From assembly GCA_959347315.1 (NCBI GenBank), contig OY365810.1, positions 25,692,993 through 25,756,992 on the forward strand: DNA of 64,000 nucleotides. The letters are read 5' to 3'. Every line of letters starts with the position of its first letter. Position 1 is the first letter of the stretch. Shown here one piece after another: positions 19,590 to 33,037 of this stretch. A model generated the notes under the pieces. It was not told where the DNA came from. It ran no database searches and worked only from the letters and a program-made list of their open reading frames with translations. The translations under genes and the position numbers were made by a program. The DNA comes from Bimastos eiseni. Lineage: Eukaryota; Annelida; Clitellata; Crassiclitellata; Lumbricidae.

Positions 19590-20090
19590 TGTCTGGTGTT
19601 TCCTACCACTCACTCCCTTTTCTGCTTTTTCTTCTTTCCTTCAACCTGCTCTCCTCGTTTATTTCTTTTTCCACTCCAATTCCCCTTCTCCTTTTCCTTA
19701 TCCTTCTTCTCCTTCTCGTTATTTTATGTCTTTTCCTCTTTCCCCTTCTCCTCCTCTCACTTGTTTCTCATCCTTCCTCACGTCTTTGTTTATCCCATCT
19801 TCGTCTACTCGCCTCTTTCTCTCTTCTTCTTCCTCCTCCTCCACCTAGTCCTTGCCTCCTCCACCTACTCCTCCTCCTACACCTACTCCTCCTCCTCCTC
19901 CAATTCCTCCTCTTCCTCTTCTTCCTCCTCCTCCTCCTCCTCCTCCAACTACTCCTCCTCTCCCACCTTCTCCTCCTCCTCCTCCTCCTACTTCTCCTCC
20001 TCCTACTCCGTAACCTCCTCCTCCTCCTACCCCTCCCCAACTACTCCTCCTTCTCCTCCACCTACTCTCCTCCTCCTCTTGCTGCAGTTC
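19590..20090 (+). repeat. Pyrimidine-rich tract with (CTC)n arrays
   Basis: The + strand is almost pure C/T for 500 bp, with dense CTCCTC units from 19830 to 20080. The 239- and 202-codon Leu/Ser-rich frames across it are artefacts of composition. Mirror-symmetric homopurine stretches of this type can adopt triplex (H-DNA) forms. Confidence 0.85.
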
Positions 20091-20206
20091 GTCTTCCTGT
20101 CTGTTTTCGTACTTGTACTCATCAGTTCAGATACATGAATGCATCAGCATCCCGGTGTCTTTCTAATGAGCTGCATGTGGGGCTAATAGGTGGAATCTTC
20201 TGGCCA

Positions 20207-20376
20207 CGGATGCTGCTGCTGCTGCTGCTGCTACAGTCAGTCTGATATTGACTGTTCTTGACTGCAGCCGTCAAATATCAGAGCCGAGACGAACAGCAAA
20301 CACCGGTTCATTTGCAACAATTGAACTTATTTTCACTGTCGTCGACGTTATCATCATCATCATCATCATCGTCATC

Positions 20377-20417
<41 letters not shown>

Positions 20418-20507
20418 ACATCATCATCATCATCATCATCATCGTCATCATCATCGTCATCATCATTATCATCAACATCATCATCATCAACAACAACAAC
20501 AACATCG
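20207..20507. repeat. (GCT)n and (CAT)n trinucleotide arrays
   Basis: A short GCT run (20209-20232) precedes about 50 CAT units (20349-20507) broken by CGT, CAA and AAC variants. Frames in all phases give His, Ile, Met or Asp runs and are not genes. Confidence 0.9.
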
Positions 20508-21267
20508 TCTTCGTCAACATCAATATCTGTTCTACATGCGGGTCCAAATATAAGTGTCAATTGGATATCTTCCAAATTGTAGTCAACAGATTTCGGATGG
20601 CCGTAAAACGTCTTTGATATAAACATACATCATAAAGAGAAAACATTTTAAAAACTACACTACTGTAGAATTAATTTTATTTGCTTAGCTGAATCCTAAC
20701 TTGCAGTGCATTTATTCTATGATCTGCAAATCTGGTAAACGCCTAGAAAAGAATTTTTATCATTTAATGTTTATTGCAGTCTATTGTTTAGAGATACGTG
20801 CTCTTGCAATGACAATATGCTGCAACTCAATACCGGTAGGCCTATACATTAAACTGTATTTGAAAATCGTTGACCTACTAAAGGTCGACCCAGCCTTTCA
20901 TTCGCTAGGTCGAGTTGGGCAAATGAGCAGTAGAATTTATGGACGCTTTGCATGGCTGACATACAGTAAAACTCGGCTCCTAAAATAACTTTTAGTCATT
21001 CGTTCGCGCGATGACTTTTAATCATTACCGCGGTGTGCTACTTTGAATTTATTACTTGCTTATATAAATCTGCTGTCGCATCAAAGGACTAGAATGTAAA
21101 AAACGCCAGTGAAAAATTCAAAATATAAAAAAATCAAATCAAATGTTTTTCTAAAATTTATTTACAAACTAACTTCTAAATTGTATTCCTCTGGCCTGTT
21201 AATTCGATTTCGTTTTATTAGCAGACGAGAACAGACCACGCCACCTTTGACTGACTTGATGCAACAG

Positions 21268-21453
21268 TTACTCCGGTTCACACTTGTAGATCAAAAACAG
21301 AAGCGGGCCAAGATTAGATCCTTGAGGTTCCCGATGGTAAATGGGTCGTAATCCCGAAAGACAATCATTAACTGAGACAATTTGAGAGTTATATTCAAGG
21401 TGGTATCGCTGCCGTACCTTTGCTTTCCTTGGATTGATTAACTGATTAATCAT
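21268..21453 (-). pseudogene. Non-LTR reverse transcriptase fragment
   Basis: The - strand frame reads SQIVSVNDCLSGL and then REPQGSNLGPLLFLIY, the hallmark P-Q-G-S-x-L-G-P-L-L-F-x-x-Y block of LINE reverse transcriptases. Only about 60 codons survive and the catalytic FADD block is not visible. It is a separate insertion from the RT hit by the Polinton. Confidence 0.75.
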
Positions 21454-24275
21454 TGGGATCTACGCCAACCAACATCTTTGTTGTATAAATGTATTTGTAT
21501 CATTGCCCTACCGCTTCTTACTACGCCAGCTACATAAATGGTACAGCGTAGAATAAACGCGACGTTCGCGAGGAAAAGTCAATCCATTATATCAGCATGC
21601 CTGATAACCTGAAGCTTTCATCTGAGCTGATCGAGCGGCGCTGTAGAAATCGTCCGAACAACACAGTCATTCATTCAGTCATGCACTCCTTGAAGCACAA
21701 GTCTCAACCATGCATGACCTCCATTGGCTAATACATAGATGGCACTGTTGGCAGTGATTCCATGCGTAGGGCTCTTGCGAATCCGCTAGTGATATAGAGG
21801 AAGGGGAAGGGTTGTAGGTCGGAGGGAAGGGAAGACTGGAAGAGGAAGAAAGAGCTTGCACTGGAGTCGAATCTTCGACCTGCACATCATATCGATTAAC
21901 CATTACTCAAACTGAAGGTCGAACGGCAGAAGATATATATAGAGTGGACTTCTCCTCTGGGAAGAGAATTTGCCAAAGCTTCTGGAAGCAGCTGGAAAAC
22001 ACGCACGTTGAAACGTCTTGTCTTCTGAACTGCGAATTATAGCTCCACAGGGAGACTTATAGCGCATGCTACATATTGGTCGCTTTGTACGACTGCCTGG
22101 TAAAGGCCGAGGCTGTCAGCGCCGCGTCTTTAGTTTGAACCCGAGTGGGCAAGTTTTCTGAAATGATAAACTACTGTAGACCTTTAACTGCCCTTATCTA
22201 TATATGTCCGCTTGCCTGTCTGTCTCTATTTACTTCACTCTCAGGCAGACTATTCCTCAGTCACGTTACGTTCGTTTATTCGCTGATTAAATCATTTAGC
22301 TCATTTATTCACTTATTCCTGCTGTCATTCGTTCGTTCGCTCGTTCGTTCCTCCATAGATTCACTTATGAATTATTATTTCTCTCTTCTTTTTTCATGCA
22401 CTCTGGAATAATTCATTCATTCGTGCGTTCGATCATTCTGTTTTTTGAGAGTTGCTGTCCCGTCTGTGCCTATGTCAATTTATGCGTCTGTCTGCGTGTC
22501 TTTCTGAGTGTCTGTCAATGTGTGTGTGTATCTTCGTCATTTCTTTTTCCACTGGATGCAAATGTTCGTTTTTTGCCTTAGACACGAAATGATGCCACCG
22601 GAGCATCGTAGGAGCGCAAGTTCATCTACTTTTCTCTTTCTCTCGGTTCCTTTCCATTACTCACCATGGCTACTTTATTCCTCCCCATCGACACTCTTAA
22701 ATAAGCTTATCAGCTGGCTAACGTCGAGGTAATGGGGCCCTTATCACCTCTCTGATGCGGTTTAATGGCACTAGATCGTCTCCACGCAGACCTCTGCTCA
22801 CTTCTAATGGCCTCTCGGCTCGCTATCTTGTAGAACATCCGAGCTCGATCAGGCGATTCAAATCGATGTGGGAGAGGTAGGGTCCCACGATGGCAGGGAG
22901 GGTAGGGTAGAATGATCGCTTCTAAAGATTTCTCTGGAAAAATACAACCATTAAAAATTATTGAATACGACGTGGGAGTAGTTGCGCAATTCACTGGACC
23001 CAGTCACGTATTTTAAAAGTCTCAATTCAACGGTAAATAATATAGTTTTCATGGCAGTTAGACTTCTAAACGACATTTTGTACTCATATATACGTGCCTA
23101 ACGTATGGGACAATATTTGCATATACACAAATTTGCTGAATTTAATAATGGTAAGATGATTTTTATATTGCCGCAGATATGTAGGGACCGACAAAATGGT
23201 GTTGTAGAGACGGCGTATTCTTCACACGGTTGGGAAAACTGTTTCACGCAATTGAACCATCAACACAACAGGGAAGGAAAATTCGCGGAACTTGTAGTTG
23301 ATTTCTCTGTGAAAATCGTTGACGACATCTGCCATCCGTTTGCAAACCTTAAAGATATTAGTTGGCAAGGGGTCAACCGGTGCTTTGTAGGTGATTACTG
23401 ATCAAGCAAAGTACATGACTCGCCGAGTAATACGGCAGATGAAAGTGTGGGCAATTAGGCATCCGGCGTGGCACTTCCGACCGTTCTGGCTTCCGATTTA
23501 GGCATAATCTCTCACCAGGCGCATTAGATACAGACACCGTTCGTATAGTATTACACGTATGTATCGTACAAATGCTGTAGAGCTGTTTATATTCGTTGGC
23601 GTCGCCATCGTGCAACGATGTAGCTGCCCCAACCCTGTCAAGATGGGTCCTCCGATTCGTTCAAGACCATGCGTTGCGTTACAGGGCACAGGTAAATTCC
23701 ATTATAATAATGTGTAAAGTGTGGTGTCCTTAAAAAAGGACGCTATGCATTAATGGGTAACAATATCGATCCATTACCAAAGGGCAATTACTAACCACAG
23801 AGTCTCGCGTAGACTGCAGTCCAACCCATAGACTTCAGGATCCCACAAGATCCCGTTCATAGAAAAGTCTATATGAGACAGGCTTAAGAAGACGTTTCAG
23901 CTCCGCAAGCCTGTAAGGCCACACTAAGATGGGTCTGTATGGGAGTGCCACCCAAGAGGTGGCCGACGCTGTCCTGTAGGTTAGCGAAGCCTAACAAAGG
24001 AAAGAAGGATTACTGATGAAATGCAAGCGCTGCATGGTCTCACTTCCGGGAGAAACGGTAATATTAAATATTCGTTTATTGATATACATGGAATGTCACA
24101 CCGCAAACCATTACACTACGTTAGCTGTTTAGTACCAGAGTCTGACTCAATCGAGTTTTGGCTAATGAAAAGTTGGTTGATTTAGACCTAAGAACTCGAC
24201 TAAGTCGGAATAAACAGCGAAAACATACTGACGCGTGGCAGCCATAACAGGCGCCCATCCCACCTCCTCACATTG
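21454..24275. other. Host intergenic DNA
   Basis: No gene is recognised. A 20-bp-scale CTTTCTGT/TTCGTTCG composition drift occurs at 22200-22560 (ORFs there are Ser/Leu/Phe-rich artefacts). The stretch 23730-24000, with CCACCCAAGAGGTGGCC, looks like part of an old repeat but I cannot place it. Confidence 0.45.
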
Positions 24276-24818
24276 AAATAATAAAATAATAAAATATTGA
24301 AATAATAAAATAATAAAATATTGAAATAATAAAATAATAAAATATTGAAATAATAAAATAATAAAATATTGAAATAATAAATTAATAAAATATTGAAATA
24401 ATAAAATAATAAAATATTGAAATAACAAAATAATAAAATATTGAAATAATAAAATAATAAAATATTGAAATAATAAAATAATAAAATATTGAAATAATAA
24501 AATAATAAAATATTGAAATAATAAAATAATAAAATATTGAAATAATAAAATAATAAAATATTGAAATAATAAAATAATAAAATATTGAAATAATAAAATA
24601 ATAAAATATTGAATAATAAAATAATAAAATATTGAATAATAAAATAATAAAATATTGAATAATAAAATAATAAAATATTGAAATAATAAAATAATAAAAT
24701 ATTGAAATAATAAAATAATAAAATATCGAAATAATAAAATAATAAAATATCGAAATAATAAAATGATAAAATATCGAAATAATAAAATAATAAAATATTG
24801 AAATAATAAAATAATAAA
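24276..24818. repeat. 24-bp AT-rich minisatellite, about 23 units
   Basis: The unit is GAAATAATAAAATAATAAAA then TATT. Most units are identical; three in a row near 24610-24660 lack one A, and four near 24720-24780 carry TATCG in place of TATTG, so sub-blocks have spread locally. The 212-codon - strand frame (repeating FNILLFYY) is an artefact of the 24-bp period. Confidence 0.95.
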
Positions 24819-26828
24819 TTGGAGGCGGAAATTATCATGGAACGCTGAAGGGATTTCTGTTCATAATTACTATGGCGTTATTATTATGGTAAGGGTTTTA
24901 CTCCTGTCGCCTGCATACCCAAGCCACTTCGCAACATTAATTCGACCAATAATTTATCATCATTATACTGATATTCTAATCATTTATGTTATTTTTTTGC
25001 CCGATATAATTAATAATTTCTCAGGCGATCTAAACATTTTTATTAACGCTGGTCTGCCGCGTTTCTGGTCGTTGAGGAATTTTTGAAGATTTTTATTTAA
25101 TTATATTGGTTAAGTCTGCACATAGCCATAATTGCAGAGGCTATGAATCAAGCAATGATGAATTATCTTTAGCCTATTATATGGATTGCCAAAAACAGCT
25201 GCACGGCCGATAGAACACCTTTTCAATCTCATGCATATATGGTGCTTGAAGCGATGAAGACAAAATGTCAGCCGGAAAGTGGTACCTAATTTGAATTACA
25301 AGCAGCCATACAGTAATGAAGTGTCAAACAAACCAAGTGACGTCATGCTTTCCATGCTTTCCATTAGAATGAATAATGTCGGTCGGCTATTCAAAAGATC
25401 TATGCACAGTGCGGCGCCATATAATTCCAAAGTGTTCGACAACATCCGTTTGCGTGTCGAACAACTACGAATTTCCGCTTTTTTCCGATTCCTTCTTCTG
25501 GTGAGAACACATGTTCCGCTCTAATTCATTTAGACCCCGCTGCCTGGTCCGTTTTTCTCCAACCACATTGGTGGCCACTTCCCCTTCGACCATTCAACCA
25601 TTCGATTTCATTAGACCTGCTTTGTTATTTAGTACTTAGTACTTCCTAGGTGGGTTTGCAAATAGACCAACGCCCCAGCTTGGCCATTCATTGGATTCCT
25701 TGCCAGTCGTGCTGCCTGTTCCGCGTCACCTCAAAGTGTCTAAGATTATGTATCGCTGAACGTCTTTAGTTTCTTCGTTGGTTTCCATCATCTTCTTTTC
25801 CATTACGATTCCAGTTCGTGGCATAGATAATTGTTCTACCTTTATCTGTATACGTATGACATGCTCGGTCCGTTATTAAAGTCTTCCCTTTCTGACGATA
25901 ATTACTTACATCATCTTGTTTCAAATTTATGCAACAGAGTGCTCAGTCATATCTATATGTATATATAGCCTAAAAGAAAATATTAACGTTCTTAATAACG
26001 CATCTCAATTTCCAAACAAGAACCATTGTTCGTCCAATTCCTAGCAACACTCCCACGCCCAGTTCTAGGCAGGGACGTTTTGGCTTACTTGAGCGAAGGG
26101 TTCGCGAAGGGTCGGCCGACTTAGGGCCCCAAAATAGCTCCGTGAATGTCATATGACTAGTTTTATTGTCGCTGGAACAGATACTGCAATAATGGGGCCC
26201 AATAAGATAATCTTACCCAGAAACCCAAAATAATAAATACGGCGCTGCTCCGACCATCTCATCTCACTCGACCCTTCAATCTGCGGATTGTATGTCCTCG
26301 CCCATTAGTCACTTATGATGAGCAAAGTTTTCACCTCCATGTACTGACACCTGAAACTTGTCTGAAAAGAGCCGAAATCAGTGCAGTACTTCCGGTTTTT
26401 AATGATTCCCTTCAAGTGGAGCTTGGTGGTTAAGCACGCAATGAAGGGTTTTGTAGTGTACCTACACATTAGTCATCTCCCTTCATGCAATTCAAAACAT
26501 GAATATTGCGTTGTTTCTGTTACTGAAGGGTTTTATCTCGGGTCGGCTGAGTCTACCGCGTAACTCTTCTTCTTTATCCTGAGTTGGAACATGCTCAGAG
26601 CTTTCTGTTCAGATTCTCCAGAAGTAGTCTGAGGTGGAGTACGTCTGCCACGTTGGAATAATTACCGCAGGGTCATAAACTGCTGTATAGACATCCTTCA
26701 CTATTCACTCACATCACAAAAAATACTCATGAGTGCTGCTTTTTCTGTATATAGTTTCCTACCGACAGTTTAAAAACTACATAACTGCACTTAGCGCTTA
26801 GCTTTGAGCAGTCTTTATCATTACATCG
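24819..26828. other. Host intergenic DNA
   Basis: No gene is recognised and no strong repeat is seen. Short ORFs (for example 25279-25524) lack family features. Confidence 0.45.
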
Positions 26829-26836
26829 TATTTTAC

Positions 26837-27667
26837 CAGTGTTGTATGCAAGACCCTAAACTTCAAGACCAAGACGAGACCGAGACAGTGAGGTACCGAT
26901 ACCGAGGCCGAGACCGAGACACTAGGTTCAAGACAGTTCGAGACAGTAAAAGACAAGTGATCCTTTATAAAAGACTGTAAAATACTAATGTATCAGTTTT
27001 CGGGAATAAGGTTCATTTGTAATTTCAATTTGAAACTTAATTATTATGTATATTGTATCAATTCCCAAGAACAGTTTTTATATTGCCGAGTTTTATCTTT
27101 TTCGATATTTCTTCTTCGGCCTGTCTTCTGAATAGTAAAGAAAGCACGTCTGAAATCTCCCAGACGATTTTAAACAAGCAAATTCGATACCATATACCAA
27201 ACGAAATCATAAATTTGCGCATATCCTTACTCACCCTGAGAAACTCGAAGTTGTTCCCGTGTTCCGATCGTTTCGGTTATGGTGGTTTTACGTCAATGAC
27301 AAACTAATAGCCAATAGCTATTGTTTGTAAATAGGCCTAACTTCAAATTGCATAAACGCAAACTTCACAATTTCAGGTCCTCTCTCAGACATTTGTCTAC
27401 TTTAAGACAATTGAATTAATTTCAGTATCATGTGACTTGCCCATTAACCAGAATTACCGTTTATCGTAAATTCCGGTTTCAGTTTCTAGCGCAAAATTTT
27501 AAGACAGTTAACGCGAAACTTATAGAGACCTCTTCTTCGAGACAGAACAAGACTTTCACTTCAAGACAGTTTAAAAAAATTCGAGACACTACCTCGAGAC
27601 CGAGACCGTGACAGCAGGCTTCCGAGACCGAGACACTAAAAAACTGTCTCGAGACCATACAACTCTG
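26837..27667. mobile_element. hAT-like non-autonomous element, CAGTGTTGTATG ends
   Basis: The left end CAGTGTTGTATGCAAGACC and the right end, read in reverse as CAGAGTTGTATGGTCTCG, form short inverted ends with the CAG-G-TTG pattern of hAT transposons. Flanks are TATTTTAC (26829-26836) and TATTTTAT (27668-27675), a 7/8 match to an 8-bp duplication. Both ends carry CGAGACCGAGAC repeats pointing inwards. No transposase is visible in the 831 bp. Confidence 0.55.
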
Positions 27668-29759
27668 TATTTTATTGACGCCGCGCAACGCTAAAACCGT
27701 TCGCATGTGTTGTGTTTTTCTGGGCGCTAACGCCGAGCTAATAAAGCTTTTTACCCACTTAGGACAACTTACTTTCGTCTCTTTCTACCTGATTGTATAC
27801 TATGCTATGTGTATCGTATACACTATCCTTCAGTTCTACTATTATAAAATGCAATACGGTTAAATACCTTACATTACAACCTGATGCATTGCTACCGAAG
27901 ACACTGCTATCAATGCATTACAAATTACAACCCATTCCACTGTTTCTCGATCCATTGTTACTCAATCCTTTGTTACCCAAACCATTGTTACCCAAGTCTT
28001 CAAATCTCACGTATAAAATTATGACCTCTCCACACTTATCAGCCTTTCGTTGCTTACCAAATCTTCCACACAGTCCTTAGATTTGTTACACTTAATGCAT
28101 ATAATCCATCAAATGTCTTAAAGCTCAACCGAAATAATTATATAGCTCCATATATTCACACCTAATCGATTGCTGCGATATCGTTAACCAATATACCAGC
28201 CTATTGAAGCTTTACGACCCAATTCATGCTTACTACTCCAACTTCTGATGATCAAACCTTTGTTCTCTTATCGCGTGGTGTACATTGCTTACGGTTGATT
28301 GATAGTTGATTCCCAGAGAATTCGTGTTCCGCAACCAAAGTGGCAAAGTAGCCAGGGAGAACTCGGCAACAGTTCGTACTCTGAAAGTGCCAGTCCCAAG
28401 CCTGGATAAAGAAGGAGGCGACGCAATGGTCTCTGTTATCACATATTGTCGTTAAACTGAAACTAGACTAGTAACCAGAGGTTTCTTGATGCCTTGCAAT
28501 GTTTCTAGCTTATACTTATACAACAGCCGCATGAACTAATAGATTGAAAATCATGGCAATACTACCAGTATGCATCTGAGCGTTACGCTCTGGAGATATC
28601 TGACGCCAGATTCGCCAGATTCGGACGTTCCACACGCCAAAGGGATCTAAGACCAGGTAATTCGAGATAACTTGCATCTGGCGGCAGTTTTTGTATCTTT
28701 CACCGGTTTCATAAGAAGTTGTTTTGTTCCAGCTGATGAGGCCCACCCTGGCTCTGTTTGCAGATTAGCCTCTGGGCGTTCAATTCACGTACGTCAACAA
28801 GACATCAGTGATAAAAATCTGGCTCATCCTGCTGCTAGCCATTGTTCAGTAGAGCCACTGGACTGAAATCTGTCTGATGCCAAGAAGCTAGATAGCGTTA
28901 CAACTACGCTCTCTGGCTGGTAGCAAGATAACTTGGTCCCTGATTCTACCATTGTTCACTGCTATGGGCGTCTTCTATTTCTCACGCGCATATAATTATA
29001 GTAGAGCCCACGGCTCTTGTCATGTCCTAACACGTAACATGACTAACATGTCTGTAGCCTACATGTGACAGGAAATATATATGCCTTCCTTGTACACCTT
29101 CTTCAGCTATGTCAACCACAATCGGTGGAACTTCATGTCAAAGGACGGGTTTTCGGACGTAGTAATTAAAATAGTATTACTAAAATTAATTATAATAATT
29201 ATAATTATATATTTCACTTAATTTCAAACTGACAAGTCGCTGTATGATTTCACACATTGTACGAACGAATGAATGATGACAAATTATCATAGGAATCAAA
29301 TTTAACGGTAGACAGCCATTCAAGGCGACTATTTATATTGCTATAACATTATACATATAATTTAACCAACATCGCAAACAAGTGAAAAAGGACAAGTCAA
29401 CCGTACGCAGGTAACGGGGATCGAACTCACTTCTTCAGCTATGCAGCCTATGTGTTATCCTTCCTTTTCTGGTATACAAATGATGTTACTCGTTGCTCTC
29501 AAAATCCCTTACCAGGTGAACTATTAGCAAGGTAGAATTTATCTGTTACAAGCGATACAATGCCACAGCCTTTCGAGGCAGGTTCACCGATGATGCAAAA
29601 GGTCTGCATTTCACGACACTAATTAACGGCTCTTAACTGAATTATCTATAGTTGCCGGCGGGATCAAGTCTACCTCGCAACTTACACTGAAATGACTATA
29701 GGGATGGGTATGTTTGTCAAGGAAGATATATGGAATGAGGCCCATGGGACAAAACCATT
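27668..29759. other. Host intergenic DNA
   Basis: No gene is recognised. Repeated CCATTGTTACCCAA-type words occur at 27920-27990. An AGTCCCAAGCCTGG block lies at 28365-28465 (+), matching 18445-18535. Coding-like ORFs such as 28672-28866 have no recognisable family. Confidence 0.45.
28365..28465 (+). repeat. Dispersed LINE-like block, second copy
   Basis: It carries CGTACTCTGAAAGTGCCAG, TCCCAAGCCTGGATAAAG, GGTCTCTGTTATCACA and GTCGTTAAACTGAAAC in the same order as the - strand of 18445-18535. Confidence 0.5.
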
Positions 29760-31130
29760 CTCTTCCCTTTGAATCTTCCTCCTTCTCCACTTCTGAAAGA
29801 TCGTTCTGCTTTCTCTTTCTGGCACTCTTACGCCTCGCTACTTCAGATGTATCGAGTTCTACTATAAATACTACACAAGATCAACAACCTACTTCAACGT
29901 CCTCTACCGTTAATCATTAACCATTTACAATCCTACTGCTATTGTTATTGAAATAAATCAACTTGCATGCTGTTGTTTCACTTCAGTTACGACTTCTATA
30001 CTTTTCCCTCCTCTAATCCTCTATCTGAAGGAGATTGGAATCGACTGCATGGGAGACGCGGAGGAGACTGCCATGGATAGCACGGAATGGAGAGCTCCTG
30101 TTAACCAATGTTCCTAGAGGAGCTGGAGGAGCTAGGTATAGGCTCTAAGTAAGAATCCTCTATCAAAATATACCTGCCTATTCGGAACAACGTCCAACCA
30201 TTCCTTCTGCTCTGACTAATTCTCTTGCTCTTCACCTTCCCCGACAAACTCCTTTTTTTATTTTTCCGCTATAGATTCCAACTTGAGTGGAGCTCTTTCT
30301 CTTCCACTCATGTTTCGCTTCGACCTACGAGTCTACGACGCACTCTTCCGCTTTATCCGCCTCACACTCCAACCTCCGCATCCTTCACTTGGTGTTTTCC
30401 TGTAAATCCTCTGCCTCTGCCATTTCTTCCATTTTCTTACTTATTCTCATCCACTTCGAAATCGCAATCATTCACTTCCTGTTCAATTGTCCTCTTCGAA
30501 TTACACGCATACCCTCCAACTTCCTCCACCTCCTTCCATCTTTCGACACTTCTCCGCCTCTTCATTTCCTTTCCATCCTCTTCATCATTCTGCTCCACTT
30601 CTTGCTCGTTCTCTTGATCAGCATCCTCTTCCCGTGTTAGCCATGTCATGCTCCTCTTCTTTCCATTTATTCCATCCTTATCTTGTCGTCCTCTTGATTC
30701 GATTCTCCGTCCAATGTATCCTCTCTTCTCCTCCATTTCTTCCCATCCTCTGTACTCGTTTTAAATTCTATTCCCTTCATTCTTTCTACACCAACCTTCT
30801 AATCCTTTTTCAATTTCTCCTCGTCATCATCAAAGACGGTTCCACGGAGTCGTCCTTCTCATTGCTATCTCCTCCTCGTTATCCTCATCCACTTTGGGCT
30901 CCCCTCGCTATCCTTCTCCTCGTGATCCATCCTTGTAATCCTCCCATTCTCGTTATTCTCCTCATCTGCCTCTTCCTCCTTCTCGTTATCCAACTCCCCC
31001 TCATAATCCTCCTCCTCCTCGTGCTTGCTCCTAGCTATCCACTCCTTGTTAGCTCCCTCGTCCTTGGCTTCGTCTGTCTCTCGTGTCCCTCATCTGAATC
31101 GATCGACGACCAACGAATGGGGAGGACAAG
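29760..31130 (+). repeat. Pyrimidine-rich region leading into the CCAT array
   Basis: The + strand is strongly C/T-rich with dispersed TCCTC and CTTCCA words. Long Ser/Leu/Pro/His frames on the + strand and Glu/Lys/Arg frames on the - strand result from this composition. No domain is recognisable. Confidence 0.6.
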
Positions 31131-31148
31131 CATCTTCTCTTGCAGACA
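31131..31148 (+). repeat. 18-bp direct repeat, left copy
   Basis: CATCTTCTCTTGCAGACA stands just before the CCAT array and is repeated exactly at 32321-32338 just after it. Confidence 0.9.
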
Positions 31149-32320
31149 GCCATCCATCCATCCATCCATCCATCCATCCATCCATCCATCCATCCATCCA
31201 TCCATCCATCCATCCATCCATCCATCCATCCATCCATCCATCCATCCATCCATCCATCCATCCATCCATCCATCCATCCATCCATCCATCCATCCATCCA
31301 TCCATCCATCCATCCATCCATCCATCCATCCATCCATCCATCCATCCATCCATCCATCCATCCATCCATCCATCCATCCATCCATCCATCCATCCATCCA
31401 TCCATCCATCCATCCATCCATCCATCCATCCATCCATCCATCCATCCATCCATCCATCCATCCATCCATCCATCCATCCATCCATCCATCCATCCATCCA
31501 TCCATCCATCCATCCATCCATCCATCCATCCATCCATCCATCCATCCATCCATCCATCCATCCATCCATCCATCCATCCATCCATCCATCCATCCATCCA
31601 TCCATCCATCCATCCATCCATCCATCCATCCATCCATCCATCCATCCATCCATCCATCCATCCATCCATCCATCCATCCATCCATCCATCCATCCATCCA
31701 TCCATCCATCCATCCATCCATCCATCCATCCATCCATCCATCCATCCATCCATCCATCCATCCATCCATCCATCCATCCATCCATCCATCCATCCATCCA
31801 TCCATCCATCCATCCATCCATCCATCCATCCATCCATCCATCCATCCATCCATCCATCCATCCATCCATCCATCCATCCATCCATCCATCCATCATCCAT
31901 CCATCCATCCATCCATCCATCCATCCATCCATCCATCCATCATCCATCCATCCATCCATCCATCCATCCATCCATCCATCCATCCATCCATCCATCCATC
32001 CATCCATCCATCCATCCATCCATCCATCCATCCATCCATCCATCCATCCATCCATCCATCCATCCATCCATCCATCCATCCATCCATCCATCCATCCATC
32101 CATCCATCCATCCATCCATCCATCCATCCATCCATCCATCCATCCATCCATCCATCCATCCATCCATCCATCCATCCATCCATCCATCCATCCATCCATC
32201 CATCCATCCATCCATCCATCCATCCATCCATCCATCCATCCATCCATCCATCCATCCATCCATCCATCCATCCATCCATCCATCCATCCATCCATCCATC
32301 CATCCATCCATCCATCCATC
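31149..32320. repeat. (CCAT)n tetranucleotide array, about 1.17 kb
   Basis: Close to 290 near-perfect CCAT units, with only two phase breaks (an extra CAT near 31893 and near 31939). It yields frames of hundreds of residues of HPSI or MDGW repeats in all phases on both strands; none is a gene. The assembled length may not be exact. Confidence 0.97.
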
Positions 32321-32338
32321 CATCTTCTCTTGCAGACA
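32321..32338 (+). repeat. 18-bp direct repeat, right copy
   Basis: Exact copy of 31131-31148. Confidence 0.9.
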
Positions 32339-32837
32339 ACTATCATCATCACTCTTAGCGTCACCTTTCGTCGAATCCAATCACTCGATGTTGGAAGAGC
32401 AAGACGAACTGAGAGGAGAACGTGCAAAAGACGCAGCAACGGATGGAGGAGGTTGGAAGGGGTGGATTGGCCTGTGGCATACGGGTAATTGATTCCTGGC
32501 GTCACTTGGGGGAAGTGTGTCGATTTACGGGTGATCGCATGTCCCTCCTGCCATTTCCCTTCTTCCGTCTGTCCCCTCCAGTATCCTTCCTCAACTTCCC
32601 CTCAACTTCCCCGTGTTTACGTTTAAGCGGGTTCAGCTGAGCGATTGAAAGCGAGGATTTAAGTAGAGAAGAAGAAATAGAACACAAGACAGACAGACGA
32701 CACAGAGTTCGCCGGAAGGGAGGACTATTTACCGTCGTCTACGGACGAATAAGACGTGGCGCCATAAGGGCGCTGTCGAGAAATAATTGGAAATGGGATG
32801 AAGGAAAGGTGTCCAATTGAATTCAATGGCAGCAACT

Positions 32838-33037
32838 NNNNNNNNNNNNNNNNNNNNNNNNNNNNNNNNNNNNNNNNNNNNNNNNNNNNNNNNNNNNNNN
32901 NNNNNNNNNNNNNNNNNNNNNNNNNNNNNNNNNNNNNNNNNNNNNNNNNNNNNNNNNNNNNNNNNNNNNNNNNNNNNNNNNNNNNNNNNNNNNNNNNNNN
33001 NNNNNNNNNNNNNNNNNNNNNNNNNNNNNNNNNNNNN
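32838..33037. other. Assembly gap of 200 N
   Basis: Unknown bases; the round number suggests a gap of unknown true length. ORFs crossing it are meaningless. Confidence 0.99.

Noticed and set aside
19526..20245. 239- and 202-codon Leu/Ser-rich ORFs
   Set aside because: Composition artefacts of a pyrimidine tract.
24162..24838. 212-codon FNILLFYY repeat protein
   Set aside because: Product of the 24-bp AT-rich minisatellite.
29400..29460. tRNA-like B box (GTTCGATCCCC) on the - strand
   Set aside because: No convincing A box or cloverleaf around it.
31025..32505. Very long ORFs of HPSI and MDGW repeats on both strands
   Set aside because: They are translations of the CCAT array in all phases.
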